In this document: in pieces, positions 1-13,400 of the stretch
Numbering within the stretch: the stretch's first letter is position 1
Layout: every line of letters begins with the position of its first letter
NCBI RefSeq assembly: GCF_017744835.1
Contig: NZ_JAGIAM010000001.1
Coordinates: 62,001-126,000 of the forward strand
DNA length: 64,000 nt
Direction: 5' to 3'
From: Sphingomonas sp.
GTDB taxonomy: Bacteria; Pseudomonadota; Alphaproteobacteria; Sphingomonadales; Sphingomonadaceae
Notes under the pieces: model-generated
What the model was told of the DNA's origin: nothing
What the model saw: only the letters and a program-made list of their open reading frames with translations
Database searches by the model: none
Translations under genes and position numbers: made by a program

Positions 1-1440
1 GGTGATCGTGTCCTGACCGTCGCCCGCATTGAAGCGGTAGACGTCGTTGCCGGCATTGCCGGCCAGGCTGTCGTCGCCCCGGCCGCCGATCAGTATATCG
101 TCGCCAACGTCGCCGGTGAGGCTGTCGTTGCCCGTGCCGCCGTCGAGCGTGTCGTTGCCGCCCAGCGCGTTGATCGAATCGTCACCGGCGCCGCCCGAAA
201 TGGTATCGGCGTTGCCCGAGCCGTAGATGACATCGCGGCCGCCGGTCGACGCCTGCGACATCGTGAGAAGCTGCGCGTGTGTCCAGACGGTGCCGTCGGC
301 GAAGCGCACTTCCTCGATCGCATTGCCCGCAGTGTTGAGCGCCCCGGCGAGGACGATACGATCGGCCGCGCCGATCTTGAGCACCAGGTTGGCCGAACCC
401 TGCTGCACCACCTGCACATTGGCCGGGGCGATGTCGGCACCGAACACGATCCGGTCGACGCCGGCAGTATCGGTGATCGTGTCCTGCCCGTCGCCTGCGT
501 TGAAGCGATAGACGTCGTCGCCGGCGTTGCCGACCAGACTGTCGTCGCCCCGCCCGCCGATCAGCGTGTCGTCGCCGACGTCGCCGGTCAGGCTGTCGTT
601 GCCCAAGCCGCCGTCGAGCGTGTCGTTTCCGCCGAGCGCGTTGATCGAATCATCGCCGGCGCCGCCCGAGATCGTGTCGGCTGCGCTCGTGCCGTAGAGG
701 ACGTCGCGGCCATCGGTCGACGCCTGCGACATCACGAGCAGCTGGGCATGCGTCCATATGGTGCCGTCTGCGAAGCGCACTTCCTCGATCGCATTGGCCG
801 CGGTGTTGAGCGCGCCGGAGAGCACGATACGGTCGGTTGCGCCGATCTTGAGCAGGAGATTGGCCGAGCCCTGCTGTACGACGTGCACATCGGCCGGCGC
901 GATGCTGGCGCCGAGTTCGATCCGATCAACGCCCGCGGTGTCGGTGATCGTGTCCTGCCCATCGCCCGCATTGAAGCGGTAGACGTCGTTGCCGGCATTG
1001 CCGACCAGGCTGTCGTTCCCGCGACCGCCGATCAGTATGTCGTCACCGACGTCGCCCGTCAGGCTGTCGTTGCCCGAGCCGCCGTCGAGCGTGTCGTTGC
1101 CGCCCAGCGCGTTGATCGAATCGTCGCCAGCGCCGCCCGAGATGGTGTCGGCGGCGCTGGTGCCGTAGATGACGTCGCGGCCGTCGGAGGGCAGCTGCGA
1201 CATCGCAAGCAGCTGGGCATGCGTCCACACCGTGCCGTCGGCGAAGCGCACTTCCTCGATCGCATTGGCCGCCGTGCTGAGCGCATTGACCAGCGTCACG
1301 CGGTCGCCCGAAGTGCCGCGGCGCAGGACGAGGTTGGTCGAACCCTGCTGGAACACCTGGATGTCGGCCGGGCCGATACCAGCGCCGAACTCGATCCGGT
1401 CGACGCCGGCGGTGTCGGTGATCGAGTCCTGCCCGTCCCC
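1..1440 (-). repeat. Tandem 471-bp coding repeats in the RTX gene, continuing off the left edge
   Basis: Matching positions lie 471 bases (157 codons) apart: GATCGTGTCCTG at 4, 475 and 946, and GAAGCGCAC at 301, 772 and 1,243. A fourth, more divergent copy starts near 1,420. The unit encodes TISGGAGDDSINALGGNDTL, YRFNAGDGQDTITDTAGVD and EEVRFADGTVWTHAQL. It is a second repeat family, distinct from the 453-bp one. The total copy number cannot be known from this window. Confidence 0.88.
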
Positions 1441-4400
1441 GGCTTCGAAGCGATAGATGTCGTCGCCGTCGCCGCCGTTCAGCGTGTCGCCGCCGCGCCC
1501 GCCGACGAGGATATCGGCGCCCGCGTCGCCGCTCAGGCTGTCGTCGCCCGCGTCGCCGTACAGCGTGTCATTGTCCGCGCCGCCGCTGAGGCTGTCGGCG
1601 TTGCCGCCGCCATAGAGCGTGTCGTTGCCGGCCCCGCCGCTCAGCGTGTCGCGCCCATCGGTGGCCGCCGTCGTGACGGCATATTCCGACAGGCGCACAT
1701 TATCGAGCGACGCCCCTACGCCATCGACCGTGCCGAGTCCGCGGAATGAGAGCTTGTTGGCGCCCTCCGCCGCGGCGACGAACAGAGTCGCGGGCCGCAT
1801 GTTGGTTCCCGTGACGCTGTAGGACGCGATCACCACGTCGTTCCACAGCACTTCGAACGGGCCGCTCGCCGCACTGGTGCGATTGGCATAGTCGAAGCGC
1901 AGCATCAGCTGCTGGCCGGCAGCGAGCCCGGTAAACTGCTGCGAGATGGTGACGTTGCCGTTGCTGCCGGTCGAATCGAGATCGAGCCAGAAGCTGCCAT
2001 CGGTGGCCGCGACGCCTTCCTGGCCCGAGTTGACCTGCTCGAACGAATTGCCCTGGAGCGTCCAGCCGGGCAGCGTCGTGCTGCCGCGACCCCAGCTCGC
2101 GGTGGTATAGGTCGCGGCCGATTGCTCGAAGCTGCCGTTGACCACCAGATTGGCGCCGGTGGCGGTATAGACCGATGGGCTGTCGCCGATCAGGATATCG
2201 TCCCCGCCCCCGCCGCTCAGCGTATCCGATAGCGCCGAGCCGGTGATCGTCTCGCTCGCCGCAGTGCCGGTGATGCCGATACCGGTGCCGACCTGCGGAA
2301 TCGCGCGCGCGACCAGGTCCGCGTGCGTCCAATAGGTCAGCGTCCCGTCCGCAGCCACGAAGCGCACCCGCTCGATGCGGTTCGCGTCGTTGTTGATCGT
2401 GCCTTGCAGCGTCACACGATCTTCGGTGCCCGCGACCTTGAGGATCAGGCTCGCGCCGTCCGGCGCAAGCTCGACGACGACGTCGTCGGGCGCGATCGTC
2501 GCGTCGAATTCGATGATGTCGTCAGGCGAATTCGAAGTGCGCCAGCCGCCGTCGCTGACGATGTCCTGCCCGAAGCCGCGGGAGAATTGATAGGTGTCGC
2601 TGCCCTCGCCGCCCTGGAGCGTGTCGTTCTCTGTGCCGCCGTTAAGCGTATCGTTGCCGCCGCGCCCGTAGAGCGTGTCGTTGCCGGCCCCGCCGGAGAC
2701 GGCGTTCGCGTCATAGGGGACCGTGATCGTCTGGTCCGCATCGGTGACGAAGACCGTGCGCGCGATCAGGTCGGCATGCGTCCAGTAGCTGATCGTGCCG
2801 TCCGCAGCGACGAAGCGGACCCGCTCGATCCGGTTGCCATCGTCGGTGAGCGTGTTCTGCAGCGTGATCCGGTCGTCGGTGCCCGCGACCCTGAGGACCA
2901 GGCCGTTGCCGTCGCTGGACAGTTCCACCGTGACGTCCGCAGGCACGATCGTCGCGTCGAATTCGACCACGTCGTCGGGTGAATTCGCGGTGCGCCAGCC
3001 GCCGTCGCTGATGATGTCCTGGCCGAAGCCGCGCGAGAATTTGTAGGTGTCGCTGCCTTCGCCGCCCTGGAGATAGTCGTCGCCGGTGCCCCCGACGAAT
3101 GTGTCGTTGGAGCCGCGACCGTAGAGCGAATCATTGCCTGCGCCTCCGGGCAGCAGGCTGGCGTCGAAGGCGCCGGTCATCGACTGGTCGGTGTCGTCCG
3201 CCGCCTGCGCGCGTGCGATGAGTTGCGCATGCGTCCAATAGCTGATCGTCCCATCGGCGGCGATGAAGCGGACCCGCTCGATCCGGTTGCTGTCGTCGGA
3301 GATCGTGTTCTGGAGCGTGATGCGGTCGTCGGTGCCGTTCAGCTGGAGGATGATGCTGACGCCGTCGGGTGCCAGCGAGACCGAGATATCCTCGGGCGCC
3401 ACCGTCGCGTCGAACTCGATGACGTCGTCGGGCGAATTCGCGGTGCGCCAGCCGCCGTCGCTGACGATGTCCTGGCCGAAGCCGCGCGAGAATTTGTAAG
3501 TCTCGCTGCCCTCGCCGCCCTGAAGATAGTCGTTGCCCGTGCCGCCGGTGAGCGTGTCGTTGGAACCGCGCCCGTAGAGGCTGTCGTTGCCCGCGCCGCC
3601 CGACAGATCGGTGGACTCGAACGCGCCGGTGATCGACTGGTCGGTGTCGTCGGGGGCAAGCGCGCGCGTGCGCAGATCGGCGTGGGTCCAATAGGTGATC
3701 GTGCCGTCGGCCGCGATGAAGCGGACCCGCTCGATGCGGTTGGAATCGTCCGACAGCGTGTTCTGCAGCGTGATCCGGTCTTCGCTGCCCTTCATCTGCA
3801 GGATGATGCTGACGCCGTCGGAGGCCAGCTGAACCGAGAGATCCTCGGGCGCGACGGTCGCATCGAACTCGATCACGTCGTCGGGGGAGTTCGCGGTCCG
3901 CCAGCCGCCGTCGCTGACGATGTCCTGGCCGAAGCCGCGCGAGAATTTATAGGTCTCGCTGCCCTCGCCACCCTGGAGATAGTCGTTACCGGTGCCGCCG
4001 GTGAGCGTGTCGTTGGAACCGCGCCCGTAGAGACTGTCGTTGCCCGCGCCGCCCGACAGCTCGGTGGACTCGAACGCGCCGGTCATCGACTGATCGGCAT
4101 CGCTGGGCACGAACGCGCGCTGGCGCAGGTCGTCGTGGGTCCAATAGGTGATCGTGCCGTTCGCGGCGACGAAGCGGACGCGCTCGATCCGGTTGGCGTC
4201 GTCCGAAAGCGTGTTCTGCAGCGTGATCCGGTCGTCGGTGCCGTTCAGCCGCAGGACGATGCTGACCCCGTCCGCGGCTAGCTCGACCGAGACGTCCGAA
4301 GGCGCGATCGTCGCGTCGAACTCGATGATGTCGTCGGGCGAGTTCGCCGTACGCCAGCCGCCGTCGCTGACGATGTCCTGTCCGAAGCCGCGCGAGAATC

Positions 4401-7400
4401 TATAGGTATCGCTGCCCTCGCCGCCCTGCAGCGTGTCGTTGTCCTGCGCGCCGATGAGCACGTCGTTGCCGCCGTTGCCGGTCAGCGTGTCCGCGCCCCA
4501 GCCGCCGGTCAGCGTGTTCGCGCCGCCGTCGCCGCTGAGCGACAGGTTGGCGGCGCTCGCGAAAGGCGCGCCGTTGAAATTGACCAGCGTCAGCGCGCTC
4601 GCGGTCACGCCCCGCAGCCGCGCGACCAGCCGCGCCTCGTCGAGGCGATAAGTGCCGGCCTGGACGAAATAGACCGAGGTGTCGCTGCCTTCCTGCCGCG
4701 TCACCACCGTCCCGCTGAGCCCTGCGGCCAGGCGGATGTCGAGGACGTCGCCGCTGCTGCCCGCCTGGAAATCGGTGATCGTCACCAGCGAGCCGTCGTC
4801 GATCGTCGGCACGAACAGGCGGTAGGTGTCCTGCCCGCTGGTACCGGTGAGCACCTGGGTGCCTGGCCCGACCACGCTGCCGCCGTCATCCCCGCCGGTA
4901 CCGCCCGTCCCGCCGGTGCCGCCACCGGCGCTGGTGCCGAACAGCGGATCGACGAAGGGATTGGTGCCGGGAACGGACGGGTGCAGCGCCGCTTCGGCCG
5001 CGGCAGGCGTCACGGCCTGAGCGAGCAGCGCCGCCGCGGTCCACACCGTCCCGTCCGCGAAAACCAGGCGATCGATCGGCGGATTGGTGGCGGTTGCCTG
5101 GCCCTTGATCGCGACGCGGTCGTCGCTGGCGCGCAGCCGCACGATCAGGTCCGCGCCGTCGCGGATCACGATTACGTCCGCCGCAGCGATGCCCGCACCG
5201 AGCTGGAGCACGTCGTCCGAGCCCGCCCAGTTGGTGCCCTCGACGATCGTGTCACGGCCACTGCCCAGGCCGAACTGGTAGGTGGTGTCGCCGATGCCGC
5301 CAGCGAGCCGGTCGTCGCCGGCACCACCCGACAGCGTCGCGGTGATGTCGAGCGCGGTACCGAGGTCGATCGAATCGTCGCCCGCGCTGCCCGCGCCGAG
5401 CCGCGCCTGGATGTCGGCGAGCGTCCATAGCGTGCCGTCGGCGAACTCGATCAGCTCGACCGAATGATCGGCCTGACCCGAGGCTGCAGCAAAGAAATTG
5501 GTGAGCGTGATACGATCGTCGCTGCCGGCTATCAGGATCGTGAGATCGGCCGGGCCGACCTTGGCGAAGCGCACTTCGGAAGGCGCGATGCCCGCGGCGA
5601 AGCGCACGCGATCGAGCTTGGTCTTGTCGGCATCCTCGAAGTCGACGATCACGTCCTGGCCGTCGCCGCGCGCGAAATAATAAATGTCGGCGCCAGCATG
5701 GCCTTCGAGCCGATCGTTGCCCTTGCCGCCCGTGAGGATGTCCGCGCCGCGGCCGCCCTCGAGCCAGTCGTTGCCGAGCCCGCCATAGATGTTCGCGCCA
5801 GAGCCGCCGCCCGCGTTGGTGGTGCCCGAAGCGGCGACGATGTGATCGTCGCGATCGGTCTCGAGAACCGTCAGTGCGAGCTGCGCGAAGCTGAGGCTGC
5901 GCCCGTCGGCGAAGCGCACGACGCCGACCACCGGATCCTCGTCGCCGCTCGGCTCGACCAGAGTGACGCGATCGTTGGTGTCGCGGATGGCGAGGACGAG
6001 GTTGCCGTCGCCATCCCGCTTGGCAATGACGTCCTCCAGCGCGATGCCCGCGCCGAACTCGAGCACCGCCTTGCCGTCGATCAGCGCGCCCGGCTCGATC
6101 CGGTCCTGACCGTCGCCGCGCTTGAAGCGGAAGACGTCGTCCCCGCCGCCGCCGGTCAGCACATCGTTGCCGACGCCGCCGTTGAACACTTCCGCCGCCA
6201 TGGTCCCGGCGAGCCGGTCGTCGCCGTCGGTCCCCCCGCCCGCCAGCCGCGCGAACAGCGCCTCGCGCGTGAAGACCGTGCCGTCGGAGAAGCTGACCCG
6301 ATCGACGCCGTTGAAGTTGCTGCCGTAGCGCAGCAGCACCGAATCCGCGCCGTCGCCGAGCACGAGCAACAGGTCGCCGCGCCCCACGCCCGAGCGCATC
6401 ACGCGCATCTCGTCGGGCCGGTAGCCGGTGATGTTCAGCACATCGACGCCGGCGCTGTCGTCGATCACGTCCTGGCCGTCACCCGCAGCGAAACGATAGG
6501 TGTCGTCGCCGCCCGCGCCGCGCAGATCGTCGAAGCCGGCCCCGCCGGCGATCACGTCGGCGCGCGCGCTCCCCAGCACGATGTCCGCCCCGTCGCTCGC
6601 CTGATCGGCCATGAAGCGCTGGACCAGCGCCGCCGCGTCCCACACCATCCCGTCGGCGAAACGCAGCGTCGGAACCGCACCGTTGCCGAGCGCGCCCGCG
6701 ATCACCAGCTGGTCGCCGGTACCGACGAAATCGAGCACCAGATCGGTGCTGTCGAGTGCAGCTAGCCGAACGACGAGCTGGGTCGAGCCATAGGCGGCGA
6801 ACTCGATCGTCGCGCGAGTCACGCCGCTCGGCATCTCGACACGGTCGATGCCGTCGCCGGGATTGAACACGAGCGTCGAATCGTTCGCGGCGATCAGTCG
6901 GTCGTGCCCGGCCCCGCCGGTCACGTCGCTGCTCGTCACCAGCTCGCGGACGTCGATGATGTCCTGCGAGCCAACGTCGCCGCTGGCGAGGATCAACGCG
7001 CGCACGTCGGCGATGCTGAGGACCGTCTTGTCCTCGAAGACGAAGCTCTCGACCGGCGTGGTCTTGTAGCCGCCGAGCACGACCAGCTTGTCGCCGGTCG
7101 CGGTCAGCTCGATCACCAGGTCGCCGTCGACGTTGCGGAACGTCAGCATGTCCTGGGTGATCTTCTCGCCGAAGCGGATCTGGTCGACGCCGCCTGTATC
7201 CTGGATGCTGTCGCTGCCGTCGCCGATGCCGAAAAGATAGGTGTCGTTGCCCAGCCCGCCGGCCATCGCGTCTGAGCCGTGGCCTCCGCTGATCGTGTCC
7301 GCGCGGTTGTCGAACCCGATCAGCGACTCGTCGGCGTCGCCGCCGGTGAGCAGCAGGTCGAACACCGCTTCGAGCGAAAGCACGCTGCCGTCGGCGAAGT

Positions 7401-10400
7401 GGAATTCCTCGACGCGCGCCGTGGTCAGCCCGTTGACGATGGTGAGTACGTCGAGCCCGCTGCCGAGGTCGATCACCAGGTCGTTGCCGTTGCGCCGGAA
7501 CATCAGGTCCTCGCGGCGGACGGAGGCGCCGAACACCACCTGATCGATCACGCCGGCGCGATCGGCCTGCTCGATGATCTTGTCCGCGGCATAGCCCGCG
7601 CTGAAGGCATAGGTGTCGGCCGCATTGCCGCCGATCAGCGTGTCGTCGCCCTGGCGTCCGTCGAGCGTGTTGGGATCGTTGAGCGAGCCCGTGATGACGT
7701 TGTCGCCGCGGTTGCCGCCCTCGATCTGGAGGATCTCCTCGACATTCTTGATCGACATCGACGTGCCGTCATAGAATTCGAACTTCTCGACGCCGTCGTC
7801 GCTGCTGCGGAACTGGTTGCGGATGCGCAGCGTGTCGGTGCGGCCGGTGACCGAGATGACGAGATCGTTGCCGTCGCGCGTGAAGACGACATTGGCGCGC
7901 GTGATGTCCGCGCCGAACACGACCACGTCGTCCACCGGAATGCGGGTGCCCGGCCGATCCTGCCACGAGGCGCGGACGCGCGTGTCGACGATCACGTCCT
8001 GGCCATAGCCGACGTCGAAGAGATAGCGGTCGCCGCCGTCGCCGCCGGTCAGCAGGTCGTTGCCGCCGCGGCCGTCCAGCGTCTCGGCGAAGTCCGATCC
8101 GGTGATGCTGTCGTCGGCATTGGTGCCGACCAGGTCGAGGTCCTCGGGGTTATAGTCGCTGAAGAGCAGCGTCCGGTCGGCGAACTCGAAATATTCGACT
8201 GCGAAATGCTGCGCCCCGTCGCGCACATATTGGTTCTCGAGGACGACCTTCTCGCCGGTCGAACGGACGGTGAGGATCAGGTCCAGCGCCGTGCGCGAGA
8301 ATTCGATGTCGGCCGACTGGATGCCTTCGAAGACCAGCCGGTCGTCGCCGCTGTCGTCGAGGATCGTGTCATGGCCATAGCCGTTGGCGAACTGATAGCG
8401 ATCGTTGCCGCTCAGGCCCTCGAGCCGATCGTCCCCGGCCCCGCCGTCGATCAGGTCGTTAATGCCCTCGAAGCCGTAGATGGTGTCGGCACCGGCGGTC
8501 TTGCTGACGTCGATGAAGTGCTGGAGCAGCTTCAAATACGACCATTGGGTACCGTCGGCGAACTCGATCTGCTCGACGAGATTGACGTAGCCGACCAGGA
8601 AGATGTTGAGCAGATAGTCCTTGAGGATCACCCGATCCTCGGTGCCCTTCACCTGCAGCGTCAGCGTGTCGCTCTTCCCGTCGCGCAGAAAGTCGAAATC
8701 GGTCCAGCGCAGATCGTCGGTGAACTTGAGCTTGTCGTCCTTGGGGCCGAACAGCGCGGCCGAATAGTCATGGTCCTCGATCTGGTCGCGACCATAGTTG
8801 CGGCCATAGATGTAGGTGTCGAAGCCTTCCTGCCCCTGCAGGATGTCGTTGCCGGCGCCGCCGTCGAGCGTGTTGTCGTTGAGCAGGCCGTAGATCGCGT
8901 CGTCGCCGGCGGTCTTGGCGTTCGCGAGCACGCGCTCGACGATCTCGGTGAATTCCAGGCTGGTGCCGTCGCCGAACAGGAAACGCTCGATCAGATTGGG
9001 CGCGACATAGTCGAGCCCGTCGCTGCTGCCGAGCGCCTCTCCGAACGCGCCGAGATTGAGCCGCACGCCACCGAACTGGCCGACCAGCTCGAGCGTGTCG
9101 CTGGTCTCGTTGCCGTTGGCATCGAGCAGGATGATCTTGAGGTTCGCGCTGTTGCCGTTGCGGATCAGCTTGAGGTCATTGGCAGTGATGTCGCCCTGGA
9201 AGCGCAGGAAGTCGGTCCCGGCCTTGACCGGACCGAAGGAGAAGGTTCCCAGATCGTTGATGACGTCCTGGCCGTCACCGCGCTCGAAGATGTAGAAGTC
9301 GCCGCCTGCCCCACCGGACAGATAGTCATTGCCCTTGCCGCCCCACAGGACGTCGCTCGAACCCGAGCCGATATAGGGATCGTTGTAGTCACCCGCGAGG
9401 CGTTCCCGATCGACGACCTCCACCGCCATGCGCTGTCGGTCCCAGATAACTCCGTCGGCGAAGACGATCGCGCCGACGCCGGTCTGGAACTGCTTGCCGC
9501 TGGTCGTATAGTCGTTGAGCTCGCCCAGGAACTGGTCGGTCAGGCGCACGAAATTGGTGCGCCCGCGGATCTCCAGGATCAGATCCTGGCCGTCACGCGT
9601 CGCCTTGACGTCGGTCGAGAGCACATCGGTGAAGCGCAGCTCATCGTCGCCGCCCAGGTCGCGATCGTAGATGTAATCGTCGCCCGAATCCTTCCCGACG
9701 AAATAATAGTCGGTGCCCATGCCGCCGCGCATCGTCTGGTTGCCGCCGGTCATGTAGAAGAAGTCGGTGCCGTCGGTGCCGTCGACCAGCGTGTCGCCGG
9801 CCGCATGGGTGATGATCCGCTTCTCGTCGACCGAGAGCGCATGCGCCACGCCGCGGATGTCGAGATCGACGCCGACATTCTCATAGGCCTGGACGATCAT
9901 CTGCATGATGAAGGCCTGGTCGATGCCGACCTTGGCGCTCATGATGTCGCCATCGTCGTCGGGCGCGAAGTCCGGGTAGATCTGCCAGAGGATATCGTTC
10001 CAGTCGGTCAGATAATCGAGCACCGCGTCATCGGCATTCGACGCCGGCGCGCTCTCGAAGATCGCCTCGAACATCGGCGCGAGCTGGCGGTTCGTGGTGG
10101 TCACGAAGACGTTGCGCTCGGCGTCGTAGGAGATTCCGCGTGCGAACGATTCCAGCCCGCCCTGCAGCGCCATCCGCACCGCGAAGCGGCGCGACACGGT
10201 GACATATTGCTCCATCACCGGCTGGAGCATCGCGATCATCGTCTTGATCGCGGAATCATAGCTGCCGGTCGAAAGGCTGGCGCTGCCGCCTGCGGTGACG
10301 CTGTAGGCGAGATGCCCGGTCGTGCTGTCGGCGACCGCGGTCAGCATCTCGGGATGGAAATCGACGCCGCCGAGCGAGGTCGCGAAATGGAATTGCGCCG

Positions 10401-13400
10401 GCGTCAGCAGCTCGACGCGATAGGTGGAATCGTCGGTCGACCCCACTTCGTCGAGATGCTCGAAATCGACTGCATAGTTGCGCAGGTTGAATTCGCGATA
10501 ATCGCCAGTCTTCCATTCGAGCTCGAGCGCGCGATCGAGGTTGCGCGCCCAGACATAGAAGGTGCCGTCGCGATCGGTGACCTGGACGGTGTAGTCGACC
10601 ACCTTGCCGTCGGTGAAGCGCACGCCGATCGCGTCGACCGGGAGGTCCGCCAGCGGATTGAACTGCAGGTCCTCCTGCCGCCACTCGGTGCCCGCCGCAT
10701 GCGGCAGCGCCAGGATATCCTCGCGCGTGGCATAGGTGGTGCCGGGCGCCGAGGCGAGCGCCCAGCGGCCGTCCGCCTGCAGGATACCATAATCGAGGAC
10801 GACCGCACGGCCGCCTTCCAGCCGCACCAGATAGGGCGCTTCCTCGCGCGCAGTGAGCGCAGCGCCGCGCGACGCGGGCGACCAGGCCTGCTCGAGCCGC
10901 CAACCCGCGCCCTGCGCCAGCACCTGCTCCAGCGTCGGCCGCGCAATCGCCGCCCCGCCGCCGTCGACCACCGCCGCGCCGGACTTGAGCGTCCAATAGC
11001 CGCCGCCGGCATCCTCGACATAGGTCGCGCGATCGAGCAGCGTACCGCCCTCGCCGAGCTTCACCGCCACCAGTTCGCGGCTGGTCTCGAGCGTCATGCC
11101 CCATTGGCCGAGCACGTCCCCCGCCTGGGCGACCAGATTCTTGATCTTCGGCGTGGTCATCGCTGCGGCGCGCACTGCCGCCAGTTCGGCCAGCTCGGGA
11201 TCGTTGGCAGCGGCCACCGCCAGGTCGGTGATCGTGCCGAAGCCCTTGGCGTTGAGCCCGTCGTTCATCTGCCAGGGGGCGAGGCCGTCCTCGCCCGCAT
11301 ATTTCGTGTCGACTTCGTTCGCGGTGAAGATCGCCTCGAACATCTGCGAGACGCGCCCGTCGGCGAAGGTCACGTCGCTGCGCGAGAGCAGCCGCGCGTT
11401 CTGCGGCGTCGAGGTATTGAGCGCCGTCGTGCTGAGGCTGAGCGAGACGATCCCCAGCTCGGCGAGCGAGCGGAGTTCGCCGGCGTCGGTCTCGCCGTCG
11501 CGGTCGCGATCCTGCCAGATCTTGAGCGCGCTCCAGATCGCGTCGCTCGCGCTGATCCGCCCGTCGCCGTCGCTGTCGTACTGCGCGAGCTCGGCGAAAC
11601 CGCCCGAGGCGCGGTTGCCGAACAGTTCGCCGATGCCGTCGACGCGGCCATTGCCGTTAGTGTCGAGCGCCAGGAAACCGTCGTCGCCCTTGAGCCAGCC
11701 CGTGCGCTCGGCGAACAGGTCGCCGTCGACGTCGAAATAGGCCTTGCTGCTGTCGACGCTGGTAGTCTCGATCCCATCGCCGTCCAAGTCGATCACCAGC
11801 GGATCCGCGCCCTCGGCCCACTTCATCGACTTGGCGAAGCGCTGCATCGCCGCCACGCTCGACATCAGCGCGTCGGCCATCACCGAATAATAGAGCGCCT
11901 GGCCTATAAGCCCCGGCACCAGGTTGATCACGGGCAGCAGCGCCTGCAGCGGATTGACCGCGCGGAACACCATGTTGAGGCTGCCGCCGGTCTTGCCGTT
12001 GGAGAGCACCATGCTCCCCGCCTCGCTCTGCAGCGCGCCGAGGCGACTTCCCACGACGTCGACGTTCTCGATCTTCATCCACCCCTTGTGGATGCCGGGC
12101 GTGTCGTCTCCGCTCTCGTTGACGGCGGCGAGCAGCCCTCGGAAGATCTGCTCGAACGCATTGGTGACGTACATGTCGAGGTTGCCATCCTCGTCGCGCT
12201 GGAACGCGTAGAGGATCCACGGCTGGATGTGGTCGACGTAGATCTCGCCGGTCCAGTCCTCCGCCTCGCCGGTCATGTAGCGCGTGACATTGGCCATGCC
12301 GATCGCCGCGCCGAACAGCCCGTTGAAGATCGCGTAGCCGGCCAGCCCGCCATTGGCATCGCCGCCGGTCATCGGCAGGCCGAAATATTTGAGCACGTCG
12401 TGGTGCTGCGCATCCATCAACGTGGTGTCGGCCCAGAACCAGATGTTGTCGGAGTTCTCGGCGGTATCGGGCGCGGGCTGGCCCTCCGGGCTCAGGCCGC
12501 CGTAATAGTCGCCGTAGATCTCGCCGTTCTTGCTGGTGTTGAAGATCCAGTCCCGGCCAAGCCCGCCGGCGGTCGTCACGCTTTCGCCACCGAGAGCGAA
12601 CACGATGTCGTTCTCGGTTCCGGCGTCCAATGTCAAAGAGATGTCGGCTTCGGCGCGTGGACTCTCGGGAAGGTCCGGCAGGATTTCGAGGAGCGGAAGC
12701 CCCAGTGCCTTGCGCTCGATGTTTTCGAGCCGGATCTCTTCATTTTCCTGCTTTCGCTTGTCGCGCAGGACCGTCATCCACGGCAGCAATTCCTCACCGG
12801 CACGGAGGACCATTGCGTCCTTGCCCACCAGGACATCCTGCCCGGCTCCGCCCAGCACGACGCCGTAGCCCGAGTGATAAACTTCATCGGCTCCTGCGCC
12901 AGCGTCGACTTTGGCTCCATGCGCAGCGTAGAACAGCTCGCTTGCATCGGTGCCGGGGGCTCGGTCGGGAAAGGACGGATCCCAGTCATCAGCCTGATAA
13001 AGCAATCCCAACGTCGAGAGCTGCGGCTGCCCGACGGTATTCGATCCGAATAGAAGGTCGTGAACCCGATTATAGAGGATGTGCTCCCCTACCTTGTTGA
13101 TGAAGTTTATATTTTCCTGGATCTGATTGGGTAGGGCCCCTTCATTTTCCGGGACCTTCTCCAGGCCGAGTACATCGTTCGCGACCTTGGCGATCAGATC
13201 GCCCAACGCAATGCCGGTCCCCACGACGCCAAGCACGGCAACGCCGGCGGCCACGAACGGCGCAGCGACGGTGCCGGCGACCAGTCCGGTAGCCACGGTG
13301 ATTCCAGCCAAGCCGATCGCTGCAGCGCCGCCGAATTCCGCTGCCTTGATCCAGAAGTCGGACCAGTCGCCGGTCTGCCAGCCCTTCTTGATCGCTTCAT

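Noticed and set aside
7279..13053. A 1,924-codon rightward open frame opposite the giant RTX gene, plus similar long frames at 277-1,749, 2,323-2,982, 3,223-4,281 and 5,464-6,765.
   Set aside because: They are codon-aligned antisense to the RTX frame and are open only because TTA, CTA and TCA codons are rare there. Their translation is Ala/Val/Asp-rich with no motif, while the other strand shows RTX repeats.
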